This document shows positions 39,769 through 48,336 of a stretch of 64,000 nt of DNA, piece after piece (position 1 is the stretch's first letter; the number at the start of each line of letters is the position of its first letter). Under the pieces are notes generated by a model, which saw only the letters and a program-made list of their open reading frames with translations, was not told where the DNA came from and did no database searches. The stretch comes from Vibrio litoralis DSM 17657 (GTDB lineage Bacteria > Pseudomonadota > Gammaproteobacteria > Enterobacterales > Vibrionaceae), in contig NZ_KE384567.1 in NCBI RefSeq assembly GCF_000426765.1, forward strand, positions 479,152 to 543,151. Reading direction: 5' to 3'. Made by a program: the position numbers and the translations under genes.

Positions 39769-39784
39769 CTGTATTTTTATACAG
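39769..39784 (+). promoter_or_regulatory. LexA box (SOS operator) of uvrA
   Basis: CTGTATTTTTATACAG fits CTGT-N8-ACAG exactly and is flanked by TA on the left, about 100 bases before the uvrA start. It matches the gammaproteobacterial SOS consensus. Confidence 0.88.
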
Positions 39785-39882
39785 CTAACTATTTCCACTT
39801 TTAATAACCTATGTAATACTTATCCAATACTCAACCAATACACAGATTGGTATCACTTCTATCATTGATGAGAGCGTGAAGC

Positions 39883-42708
39883 ATGGAAACAATTGAAGTT
39901 CGCGGAGCCCGTACCCATAACCTGAAAAATATCAACCTGACCATGCCACGTGATAAGCTTATTGTTATCACTGGGTTATCGGGTTCTGGTAAATCTTCGC
40001 TGGCTTTTGATACTTTGTATGCTGAAGGCCAACGCCGCTATGTTGAGTCGCTTTCTGCCTACGCTCGCCAGTTTTTATCGTTAATGGAAAAGCCCGATGT
40101 CGATCATATCGAAGGGCTATCACCTGCAATTTCCATCGAGCAAAAATCAACCTCACATAACCCTCGCTCAACCGTGGGTACCATTACTGAAATTTACGAT
40201 TATTTACGTTTATTGTACGCACGTGTCGGTGAGCCGCGTTGCCCAGATCACAACACTCCATTAGCAGCGCAAACTATTTCACAAATGGTCGATAAGGTAT
40301 TAGAGCTACCCGAGAACAGTAAGCTTATGCTGTTAGCACCCATCATCAAAGAACGAAAAGGGGAACATGTAAAAACGCTACAAAACCTCGCAGCTCAAGG
40401 TTTTATCCGCGCACGCATTGATGGTGAAACTTGCGATCTTTCTGATCCACCGCCTCTTGAGTTACATAAAAAACACACGATTGAAGTAATAGTTGATCGC
40501 TTTAAAGTACGTGATGGACTGCAACAGCGTTTAGCTGAATCTTTTGAAACCGCGTTAGAGTTATCTGGCGGTACTGCCACCATTACTTGGATGGATGATT
40601 CACAGCAAGAAGACATTATTTTCTCTGCTAATTTTGCCTGCTCGCATTGTGGCTATAGCATGCGTGAGCTAGAACCACGTCTATTTTCCTTTAATAACCC
40701 AGCAGGCGCTTGCGAAACCTGTGATGGACTGGGTGTTCAACAGTACTTTGATGCAGAGCGCGTGATTCAAGATGAGAGTTTAAGCCTTGCTAATGGTGCA
40801 ATTCGTGGCTGGGATAAAAAGAATTTCTACTACTTCCACATGCTCACTGCACTATCAGAACATTATGGTTTTGACCTACAACAGCCATTTAACAAGCTAC
40901 CTAAGAAAGTCCGTGATGTGGTATTGCATGGTTCGAAAAAAGAAGAAATCGAATTTAAGTACGTTAATGACCGCGGTGATACTCGAGTTAAACGTCACGC
41001 TTTTGAGGGGATCCTAAATAACCTTAACCGTCGTTACCATGAAACAGAATCAAACTCAGTGCGTGAAGAATTGTCTAAATACATCTCTAATAAGTCATGT
41101 TCTAGCTGTGGTGGTGCGCGTTTAAAAACTGAAGCTCGTCATGTGTTTATTGACAATACTGCGCTACCTCAAGTGGTAGAAATGAGTATTTATGGTGCGC
41201 TGCAATTTTTTGAGTCATTAAAACTCACCGGACAACGTGCTCAGATCGCGGAAAAGATCTTAAAAGAAATCAATGATCGCTTAAACTTCCTTATTAATGT
41301 CGGTCTAAATTACCTCAATTTATCGCGTAGTGCTGAGACACTTTCTGGCGGTGAAGCGCAACGTATTCGTCTCGCCAGCCAAATTGGTGCTGGCCTTGTA
41401 GGCGTCATGTACGTGCTCGATGAACCGTCGATTGGCTTACACCAAAGAGATAACGAACGCCTACTGAAAACCTTAATTCATCTGCGTGACTTAGGTAATA
41501 CGGTTATCGTTGTCGAGCATGATGAAGATGCCATTCGCGCTGCCGATCACGTAATTGATATTGGCCCGGGAGCTGGTGTCCATGGTGGTAATGTGATTGC
41601 CGAAGGCACGATGGACGATATTCTCGCTAATCCTAATTCTCTTACCGGCCAATATTTAAGCGGCGCTAAGCAAATTGAAGTGCCAAAAAAACGCACACCA
41701 ATGGATAAAAAGAAAACCGTTGAACTGATTGGCGCAACAGGTAATAACCTGCAAAATGTCAACCTATCCATTCCCGTGGGCTTATTAACCTGTGTGACTG
41801 GTGTATCTGGTTCAGGTAAATCAACGCTAATTAACGATACTTTCTTTAAAATCGCTCACGCCCGCTTAAATGGCGCGACCACCGCAGAGGCTGCACCTTA
41901 TAAAAAAATTAATGGCCTAGAGCACTTTGATAAAGTCATCGATATTAACCAAAGTCCCATTGGCCGGACCCCACGTTCAAACCCTGCCACCTACACTGGT
42001 ATTTTCACTCCGATCCGAGAATTGTTTGCCGGCACGCAAGAGTCTCGTTCTCGTGGTTACAAACCGGGACGTTTTAGTTTTAACGTACGTGGAGGTCGTT
42101 GTGAGGCCTGCCAAGGTGATGGTGTTATCAAAGTAGAGATGCACTTCTTACCGGATGTATATGTACCTTGTGATGCCTGTAAAGGAAAGCGTTATAACCG
42201 TGAAACTTTAGATGTGCGTTACAAAGGGAAGAGCATTGATGAAGTGCTAGAAATGACGGTCGAAGATGCTCACACTTTCTTTGAACCGGTACCAGTGATT
42301 GCCCGAAAGCTGAAAACTCTGATTGATGTTGGCCTTTCTTATATTCGACTTGGTCAAGCGGCGACCACTTTATCTGGTGGTGAAGCTCAGCGGGTTAAAT
42401 TAGCAAAAGAACTATCAAAACGCGACACTGGTAAAACCTTATATATTTTGGATGAGCCAACCACAGGGCTGCATTTCCACGATATTCAACAACTACTAAA
42501 CGTTCTACATCGTCTGCGTGATCACGGCAATACCGTGGTGGTAATTGAACACAACTTAGATGTGATTAAAACGGCCGACTGGATTATCGACCTAGGTCCT
42601 GAAGGCGGCAATGGCGGCGGTGAAATCATCGCAGCAGGCACACCAGAGCAAGTGGTTAAGGTTAAAAGGTCACATACTGCGCACTTTCTTAAGCCGTTGT
42701 TGAAATAA
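39883..42708 (+). CDS. uvrA: Excinuclease ABC subunit A
   Basis: 941 residues, the standard UvrA length. Two ABC modules: Walker [10 protein letters not shown] at 31-39 and GVSGSGKST in the second half; two LSGGEAQR signatures; and zinc-binding Cys pairs (CSHC/CETC, CSSCGG, CEAC...CDAC). The insertion and UvrB-binding regions are intact. Role: damage recognition in nucleotide excision repair with UvrB and UvrC. A perfect LexA box lies upstream. The stop codon is immediately followed by a 7-base tandem repeat array. Confidence 0.98.
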   Translation: METIEVRGARTHNLKNINLTMPRDKLIVITGLSGSGKSSLAFDTLYAEGQRRYVESLSAYARQFLSLMEKPDVDHIEGLSPAISIEQKSTSHNPRSTVGTITEIYDYLRLLYARVGEPRCPDHNTPLAAQTISQMVDKVLELPENSKLMLLAPIIKERKGEHVKTLQNLAAQGFIRARIDGETCDLSDPPPLELHKKHTIEVIVDRFKVRDGLQQRLAESFETALELSGGTATITWMDDSQQEDIIFSANFACSHCGYSMRELEPRLFSFNNPAGACETCDGLGVQQYFDAERVIQDESLSLANGAIRGWDKKNFYYFHMLTALSEHYGFDLQQPFNKLPKKVRDVVLHGSKKEEIEFKYVNDRGDTRVKRHAFEGILNNLNRRYHETESNSVREELSKYISNKSCSSCGGARLKTEARHVFIDNTALPQVVEMSIYGALQFFESLKLTGQRAQIAEKILKEINDRLNFLINVGLNYLNLSRSAETLSGGEAQRIRLASQIGAGLVGVMYVLDEPSIGLHQRDNERLLKTLIHLRDLGNTVIVVEHDEDAIRAADHVIDIGPGAGVHGGNVIAEGTMDDILANPNSLTGQYLSGAKQIEVPKKRTPMDKKKTVELIGATGNNLQNVNLSIPVGLLTCVTGVSGSGKSTLINDTFFKIAHARLNGATTAEAAPYKKINGLEHFDKVIDINQSPIGRTPRSNPATYTGIFTPIRELFAGTQESRSRGYKPGRFSFNVRGGRCEACQGDGVIKVEMHFLPDVYVPCDACKGKRYNRETLDVRYKGKSIDEVLEMTVEDAHTFFEPVPVIARKLKTLIDVGLSYIRLGQAATTLSGGEAQRVKLAKELSKRDTGKTLYILDEPTTGLHFHDIQQLLNVLHRLRDHGNTVVVIEHNLDVIKTADWIIDLGPEGGNGGGEIIAAGTPEQVVKVKRSHTAHFLKPLLK

Positions 42709-42712
42709 GAAA

Positions 42713-42787
42713 CCTGGTTCCTGGTTCCTGGTTCCTGGTTCCTGGTTCCTGGTTCCTGGTTCCTGGTTCCTGGTTCCTGGTTCCTGG
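42713..42787. repeat. 7-bp tandem repeat array (CCTGGTT)n just past uvrA
   Basis: About 10.7 perfect head-to-tail copies of CCTGGTT over 75 bases, starting 4 bases after the uvrA stop. The motif is related to the TTCCTAG/CTAGG dispersed family. A reading frame on the other strand would give an EPGTRNQ repeat, an artefact of the array. Confidence 0.97.
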
Positions 42788-42853
42788 AGGATAGCTTTCC
42801 GTGAAAAGCCATATTAAAGCAAGCGCAAGTATCTATTTATTAATGCGACAACT

Positions 42854-42916
42854 ACCTAGGAACTCGGGACCAGGGCCTAGAAACCCATCCCCTAGGGACT
42901 AGGAACCAGAGCCTAG
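42854..42916. repeat. CTAGG-type repeat cluster before pglL
   Basis: CCTAGGAACTCGGGACCAGG, GCCTAGAAACCC, CCCTAGGGACTAGGAACC and GAGCCTAG follow one another. The rest of 42709-43060 is the 7-base array and a short AT-rich promoter-like stretch before pglL. Confidence 0.6.
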
Positions 42917-43060
42917 CTCCCTTATCCCTCCACCTTTTCTAAATCCAAAAACTAGAACTCTCCCCCATAATTCCAGTTACTTTTCGTCATCTTTTTTACA
43001 TAAACAATGCTAATATAACCGTCCTATAGACAACTCAAACATCTAGAGGCTGCACTGTAC

Positions 43061-44851
43061 ATGGCAACGTTACATATCCAAGGTACGAAACTTGAAGAAG
43101 TGCCTGAACCTAATATCTTAGCCAAACCATTTCTTTGGTCGCTAGGAGTGGTGTTCTTACTTGCCATGCACTTTTTCCAGCCGAATCCAGGTGGTGCGGG
43201 ACTCGCTTTATCTTTCAACTCTACCACTTGGTTAGCCTTAAGTATTAGTTTTGGCATTGGCTTGTATGCGATTGCCAATCAGCGAGTGTTACGCATTACG
43301 AGCCTCACCATAGTGATGTTTATTGCTTGTATTATTTTAACTCTGCCAATTTTCTATTCGACCGCCAATGTTCAAGATGCCATGTTACGCTTGATCGGGC
43401 TGTGGGCTGGCTGGCTGTTGCTACTGATTTTGCACCAATACCCGTTGTCGATTAAACAAAAGCAGACGCTATTACTTCTCATTGTTGGCGCGGTATGTAT
43501 CGAAGCAGCTTACAGTTACTTTCAATACCTATTTTTAGAACCGGGTAATTCATTTGGTTACAACACCAAAGAAAATCGTCCGTTTGCAATATTCCAACAA
43601 CCTAATGTCACCGCAAGTTTTCTAGCTACAGGGTTAGCCATTAGCTCTTACTTACTGGCGAGACAAAATCACACCAATGTCCAGCTACATAAAGTATTCT
43701 CCGGTTTATTGCTGTTAATGCCAATCATCACTATTCCATTATTATGGGTACTTGCCTCACGTACTGGCTGGTTAGGTGCGACTGTCTCTACCGTACTGCT
43801 GATCCCATATCTCGCTAAATTCTTGCCAAAGCGAATGATGTCATTATGGCTCATTTCAATCATTGTCGGTTTGGCTGGCGGTTATACTCTTGCAACGGCG
43901 AATGGTGGTAATGAGTTAATTACTAAAAAATCTAATTTAGAAAGCCCGCGTCGTTATACCTTCCCGCAAACCTTAGATATGGTGATAGAAAAGCCACTTA
44001 CCGGATATGGCTATGGTCAGTTTGAACCGGCTTATATGGTTTACACCGCAAGGCAACACCAGCTAAATCCTGACTACCATCCGGGATTGCCTTCGATGGA
44101 TCACCCACATAATGAGGTTTTATATTGGGCGGTAGAAGGCGGCATCATATCGGTACTTGGTTTGCTCATTGCGGCTTTGATGGTATTTCGTAAAGTGCGA
44201 AAGTCTCAGTCAGGAACCCGTTTGGCATTAATCGCTTTATTTTTCCCAATCGTGTTACATACCCAACTTGAATATCCGTTTTATCACTCTGCGATCCATT
44301 GGATCATCTTTGTGATACTTATCTACTGGGTCGATCAGTTAACCTCTCAATATAAAGTGATTAGCTTTAGCAGAATAACCAAAAGTTTATTGAGTGTCTT
44401 TTCGTTGGTCATCCCGATCATTACCGCGTTTTTTATGATCACCGCTCTGCATACCAATTATGTTCTCAGTCGATTTGAATATACCAGACCAATCAATCCA
44501 GATTTATTGAACCAGGTGACCAACCCTAGTGTTTGGAAAGATAGATTTGATTGGGATGTGTACAGCACCCAACTCAACATCGGCTTACACCTTGAGAATC
44601 CAGAGTACATCCAGCCTTATATTGATTGGGCGACTCAAATCATCAAGCGCAAACCAAGAGCGGCGTTTTATACAAAATTAATCGTCGCATACCAAGGTAT
44701 TGGTGATAACAGAAAAGCAGAACAAATCCGTAAAGAAGCCAGTTTCTTATTCCCGGCACAGGATTTTTCAAAGATTCGTTATATTCCGCCAGAGGAGAGG
44801 GTTTCAAAGGCAGAGGCGGCATCGGAGACTAAAGCGGTACAGGAAAAATAG
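43061..44851 (+). CDS. pglL: PglL-family O-oligosaccharyltransferase / O-antigen ligase-like membrane protein
   Basis: 596 residues with about a dozen membrane segments, a Wzy_C (O-antigen ligase) core and a C-terminal PglL-type extension (about 450-596) containing the soluble RFDWDVYSTQLNIGLHLENPEY region. The ligase landmarks FAIFQQPNVTASFLATGLA (175 on) and the periplasmic HPHN at 348-351 are visible. The position next to uvrA matches the V. cholerae gene shown to encode an O-linked protein glycosyltransferase. Role: moves lipid-linked glycan onto periplasmic proteins. Whether MSHA pilins are targets is unknown. A WaaL-type O-antigen ligase is the alternative; the C-terminal extension favours PglL. 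Confidence 0.85.
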   Translation: MATLHIQGTKLEEVPEPNILAKPFLWSLGVVFLLAMHFFQPNPGGAGLALSFNSTTWLALSISFGIGLYAIANQRVLRITSLTIVMFIACIILTLPIFYSTANVQDAMLRLIGLWAGWLLLLILHQYPLSIKQKQTLLLLIVGAVCIEAAYSYFQYLFLEPGNSFGYNTKENRPFAIFQQPNVTASFLATGLAISSYLLARQNHTNVQLHKVFSGLLLLMPIITIPLLWVLASRTGWLGATVSTVLLIPYLAKFLPKRMMSLWLISIIVGLAGGYTLATANGGNELITKKSNLESPRRYTFPQTLDMVIEKPLTGYGYGQFEPAYMVYTARQHQLNPDYHPGLPSMDHPHNEVLYWAVEGGIISVLGLLIAALMVFRKVRKSQSGTRLALIALFFPIVLHTQLEYPFYHSAIHWIIFVILIYWVDQLTSQYKVISFSRITKSLLSVFSLVIPIITAFFMITALHTNYVLSRFEYTRPINPDLLNQVTNPSVWKDRFDWDVYSTQLNIGLHLENPEYIQPYIDWATQIIKRKPRAAFYTKLIVAYQGIGDNRKAEQIRKEASFLFPAQDFSKIRYIPPEERVSKAEAASETKAVQEK

Positions 44852-44854
44852 AAA

Positions 44855-45029
44855 CGTAGCTCGTTACTAGAGCGCTTCGCTTCTCGTGACTAGAAAAAGC
44901 AAAAGCTAAATTCACATCACGAGAAAGCATGGTTAAACATCAGTAACTCGGTATAGCGTAACTCGTTGCTCGAATTTTTTACTTCTTGTAGCAAAAAGAT
45001 CCGAAGTATATTTCGAGTAACGAGCTACG
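44855..45029. repeat. Repeat block with a 14-bp perfect inverted repeat between convergent genes
   Basis: CGTAGCTCGTTACT at 44855-44868 is exactly complementary to AGTAACGAGCTACG at 45016-45029. Further CTCG motifs and CTTCGCTTCTCG/AAGCGAAGCG lie around and between them. It fills the gap between pglL (+) and the aminotransferase gene (-), where it may act as a two-way 3' end. Confidence 0.65.
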
Positions 45030-45052
45030 ATAAGCGAAGCGTCCGAGAGTCG

Positions 45053-46174
45053 TTACCTCCCTATCGTCTCTTGCAACGCTTTCAAACATAACGCCACATT
45101 TTCACTTTTTGCGCTATATCCCATCAAGCCGATACGCCATACTTTGCCAGCTAAATCACCTAAACCGCCACCCACTTCAAGATTATACTCTTCAAGTAAA
45201 TGCTGACGGGTTTTAGCATCCTCAACACCTTCTGGTAAATATACAGAGTTCAATTGCGGTAAACGACACGCTTCATCCACCACATACTTAAAGCCTAACT
45301 CTTCAAGACCTTGCTTTAGTTTCTGATGCATATCTGCATGACGTTGCCAGGCACTTTCTAGCCCCTCGTTATACAAGCCAAGCAAAGCTTCATGTAACGC
45401 ATATAGGCTATTTACCGGTGCGGTATGGTGATAACTACGTTTACCTTCGCCACTCCAGTAACCAAGTACTAGGCTTTGATCTAAGAACCAACTTTGCACG
45501 GGTGTCGTTCTTGCTTGAATCTTAGCAATCGCTTTAGGAGAGAAAGTCACTGGCGATAAACCCGGTACGCACGATAGACATTTTTGACTACCGGAATACA
45601 CCGCATCTAACTGCCACTCATCCACTTTCAGTGGTACGCCACCAAGTGAGGTTACGGCATCAACAATCGTCAGCGCATCGTACTGTTTAGCGACTTTCGA
45701 TAGCGCTTGCGCATCACTTAACGCACCGGTCGAAGTTTCCGCATGAACAAAGGCTAGGATTTTAGCATCTGTGTTTTCCGCAAAGGCTGCTGCTACTTTA
45801 TCGACACTAACCGGTTTACCCCATTGATCATCCACCAGCACTACTTCTGCGCCACTACGAATCGCATTTTCACGCATACGTTCGCCAAACACACCATTAC
45901 GGCAAATAATCACTTTATCACCAGGCTCAATCAGATTCACAAAGCACGCTTCCATACCTGCACTGCCGGGTGCCGAAACCGGAATTGTAAAGTCATTTTC
46001 GGTTTGGAAAGCATATTTCAGAAGGGTTTTCACTTCATCCATCATGCCGATAAACAGTGGATCTAGGTGACCGACCGTCGGGCGACTTAAAGCCTGTAAA
46101 ACATCCGATGAAATATCAGAAGGTCCTGGGCCCATCAAAATGCGACGAGGTGGAAAAAAGCGCTGAATTGTCAT
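45053..46174 (-). CDS. Class V PLP aminotransferase (alanine-glyoxylate / serine-pyruvate type)
   Basis: 373 residues. Class V aminotransferase landmarks: MGPGPSDISSDVLQAL near 14-29, SAPGSAGMEACFVNLIEPGDKV, VDAVTSLGG and the PLP-lysine motif SGSQKCLSC with Lys198. LPQLNSVYLPEGV and the C-terminal RIGLMGYSA complete the AGXT type. It interconverts alanine or serine with glyoxylate or pyruvate; the exact donor cannot be told from sequence. It is divergent from the riboswitch-controlled lysC, a pairing I recall in other vibrios. Confidence 0.88.
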   Translation of the reverse strand: MTIQRFFPPRRILMGPGPSDISSDVLQALSRPTVGHLDPLFIGMMDEVKTLLKYAFQTENDFTIPVSAPGSAGMEACFVNLIEPGDKVIICRNGVFGERMRENAIRSGAEVVLVDDQWGKPVSVDKVAAAFAENTDAKILAFVHAETSTGALSDAQALSKVAKQYDALTIVDAVTSLGGVPLKVDEWQLDAVYSGSQKCLSCVPGLSPVTFSPKAIAKIQARTTPVQSWFLDQSLVLGYWSGEGKRSYHHTAPVNSLYALHEALLGLYNEGLESAWQRHADMHQKLKQGLEELGFKYVVDEACRLPQLNSVYLPEGVEDAKTRQHLLEEYNLEVGGGLGDLAGKVWRIGLMGYSAKSENVALCLKALQETIGR

Positions 46175-46479
46175 AATAATCCTTAATGGTGTATTCCATA
46201 TTTATCATTCGCTCGATAACAACTTTACTTCAGCTTTTGGGGAGCCACGTAAAAACAACGGCGAAATTTGTGTGCTGTATAAATAAAATTACCACGCAAT
46301 GAGAGCCACCTCATCGCGAAGCCATAAAAGCTGTGAGCTTGCTCTATTAATTGTGTACAGTTTTAATTTTTATTGTCGACAAATCAAGTTTAAAAATATC
46401 CTCGTATAGCCTTTTCAATGATTGACTTTTTTGGTGCAACAACGTTCAATGGAGATTCTTTCAGCCATAGGATAATGGT

Positions 46480-46632
46480 TGAAAAGGAAGAGGAGCGTAA
46501 CCCAGGCAGATGACCAGTGGATCCCGAGATCCTAAACTAGTCATTCAGGGGGAGTTACGCCGAGATGGGTAAATGCTCGGAAATTTATCGCATCGGTTGT
46601 TCAGGTTGAATCCTGGCAACTGTCACTGAGTG
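46480..46632 (+). promoter_or_regulatory. Lysine riboswitch (L box) upstream of lysC
   Basis: The conserved L-box core is visible in order: GGAAGAGGAGCGTAACCC, a GGATC..GATCC hairpin arm, CAGGGGGAGTTACGCCGAGA, GGTAAATGCTCGG, the CAGGTTGAATCCTGG arm and CAACTGTCACT. These line up well with the E. coli lysC leader. It lies on the coding strand of the lysine-sensitive aspartokinase. Of the 46175-46786 gap, the left 300 bases hold only AT-rich promoter sequence for the two divergent genes. Confidence 0.92.
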
Positions 46633-46644
46633 CCTCACTTAGTG
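46624..46644 (+). promoter_or_regulatory. Hairpin at the 3' end of the lysine riboswitch
   Basis: CACTGAGTG pairs with CACTTAGTG (one G-U) over a 3-base loop. It shares the CTGTCAC segment of the riboswitch, so the two folds compete, as expected of an expression platform. There is no T-run after it, so control is more likely at translation or RNA cleavage than by intrinsic termination. Confidence 0.55.
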
Positions 46645-46786
46645 AAGAGCTTCTAAGATTTACATGGTCACGATTCTAGTGATTCACTTCTATGTATTTC
46701 CCCGCTCTAAGAAATCTCTCTTCAACATTGGACGTTTGCTTATTGATATCAATGGGCTTTATTTGAGAATTATGGGAGACAATGCC

Positions 46787-48136
46787 GTGAGCGCATTTAA
46801 CGTAGCAAAGTTTGGTGGCACCAGTGTGGCGAATTTCGAAGCCATGAGTCGTTGTGCGGCTGTAATTGAAGATAATCCGTCAACTAAACTGGTTGTTAGT
46901 AGTGCCTGTTCTGGCGTGACTAATTTATTGGTTGAGTTAGCGCTTGGGGTACAAAACTCGGATGATCGCCTTGCGACTTTAGAAAAAATTCGCGCTATTC
47001 ATTACAGCATTATTGAGCAATTTTCCGATGAAGAAAAAACGCGACATGCGATCGATACTATCTTAACTACCCTTTCTAGCATGGCTGAAGCGGCTTCATT
47101 CCAATCGAGCGATAAACTCACCGATCATATCGTGGCTTGTGGCGAACTAATGTCGACTCACATTTTGACGCAGTTGATGGTAGAGCGCGGTATTAACGCG
47201 GTTCGATTTGATATTCGCGAAGTATTACGTACCAATTCTGATCATGGAAAAGCCGAACCAATTGTTGCCGATATTTCTACTCTGGCACAACAAAAGCTCA
47301 CCCCACTTTGCCAGCAACATGTCGTGATCACTCAAGGTTTTATTGGCAGCGATGCTGATGGCAACACCACAACGCTTGGTCGTGGTGGTAGTGATTACAG
47401 CGCAGCATTAATTGCCGAGGCGGTTAAAGCTTCAGGCTTAGAGATTTGGACGGATGTTCCGGGGATCTACACCACCGATCCTCGCATTGCACCAAAAGCG
47501 GCACCGATTCCAGAAATCAGCTTTAGTGAAGCTTCTGAAATGGCCAACTTCGGTGCCAAGATTTTGCATCCTTCTACCCTACTTCCTGCGCTTCGTCACC
47601 AGATCCCAGTATTTGTTGGATCTTCTCGCGAGCCAGAAAAAGGTGGCACTTGGATCCGCAAGCAAGTAGAAAGTGCTCCACTATTCCGCGCGTTAGCGTT
47701 GCGTAATAACCAAACCATGGTGACACTGCGTAGCCCTGATATGTTCCAAACTTACGGTTTCTTAGCTCAAGTATTTAATATCTTAGCGAAATATCAGATC
47801 TCAGTAGACTTGATCACAACGTCAGAAGTTAGTGTGTCATTAACCCTAGATCAAACCAATACATCCGGCCAAGCCCCTGAACTCCCAGCTGAGGTTCGCT
47901 CAGAATTAGAGCAATTGTGCCTAGTTGAAGTCGAATATAACCTAAGCCTAGTCGCATTAATCGGTAATAATATGAGTGCTAAAAAAGGCTACGCTAAGCA
48001 AGTATTCAGCGCGTTAGAAGATTTCAACTTACGTATGATTTGTTACGGTGCGAGCCCGCATAACTTATGTTTCTTGGTAGGAGAAGCGGAAGCAAAAACT
48101 GCGGTAGAAGTGTTGCATCGGGAGTTGTTTGAGTAA
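46787..48136 (+). CDS. lysC: Lysine-sensitive aspartokinase III
   Basis: GTG at 46787 is chosen as start. It has GGGAG 8 bases upstream and gives 449 residues, exactly the E. coli LysC length, beginning SAFNVAKFGGTSVANFEAM after the initiator. An in-frame ATG at 46772 lacks a comparable ribosome site. The kinase domain has KFGGTS and TTLGRGGSDYSAALIAEA; two C-terminal ACT domains (QISVDLITTSEVSVSLTLD) bind lysine. It catalyses the first step from aspartate toward lysine, threonine and methionine. The lysine riboswitch lies in its leader. Confidence 0.95.
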   Translation: MSAFNVAKFGGTSVANFEAMSRCAAVIEDNPSTKLVVSSACSGVTNLLVELALGVQNSDDRLATLEKIRAIHYSIIEQFSDEEKTRHAIDTILTTLSSMAEAASFQSSDKLTDHIVACGELMSTHILTQLMVERGINAVRFDIREVLRTNSDHGKAEPIVADISTLAQQKLTPLCQQHVVITQGFIGSDADGNTTTLGRGGSDYSAALIAEAVKASGLEIWTDVPGIYTTDPRIAPKAAPIPEISFSEASEMANFGAKILHPSTLLPALRHQIPVFVGSSREPEKGGTWIRKQVESAPLFRALALRNNQTMVTLRSPDMFQTYGFLAQVFNILAKYQISVDLITTSEVSVSLTLDQTNTSGQAPELPAEVRSELEQLCLVEVEYNLSLVALIGNNMSAKKGYAKQVFSALEDFNLRMICYGASPHNLCFLVGEAEAKTAVEVLHRELFE

Positions 48137-48143
48137 AAGTCTT

Positions 48144-48176
48144 TCGAGCACTTCGTTTCTCGTAGCTCGTATTTCG
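48144..48176. repeat. CTCG-type repeat past the lysC stop
   Basis: TTTCGAGCACTTCGTTTCTC followed by GTAGCTCGTATTTCGAAA. CGAGC/GCTCG and TTTCGA/TCGAAA can pair to form a hairpin. Same family as the other CTCG blocks; a further degenerate copy lies near 48284-48330. Confidence 0.6.
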
Positions 48177-48246
48177 AAAGAGCGGTATTGGGTATATTTC
48201 AGTACCGTGTTTTCCTTTCTAATTTACCATTTTTAAAAATATAAAC

Positions 48247-48278
48247 AACGCTAGCAGATTGCTCTGATAGCGTTTTTT
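48247..48278 (+). terminator. Terminator of lysC
   Basis: AACGCTA pairs with TAGCGTT around a 14-base loop and is followed by six T and CTTTTTC. It is located between lysC and the convergent metH. Confidence 0.75.
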
Positions 48279-48336
48279 CTTTTTCGAGTTACAAGCAGCG
48301 GAGCGCCCTAAAAGCAAAGCGTTCGAGAAACCTCCC

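Noticed and set aside
42713..42787. Possible CRISPR array
   Set aside because: The units are 7 bases with no spacers, and no cas genes are present.
42522..42812. Minus-strand frame with EPGTRNQ repeats
   Set aside because: It is only the translation of the 7-bp tandem array plus antisense uvrA; there is no ribosome site and no family.
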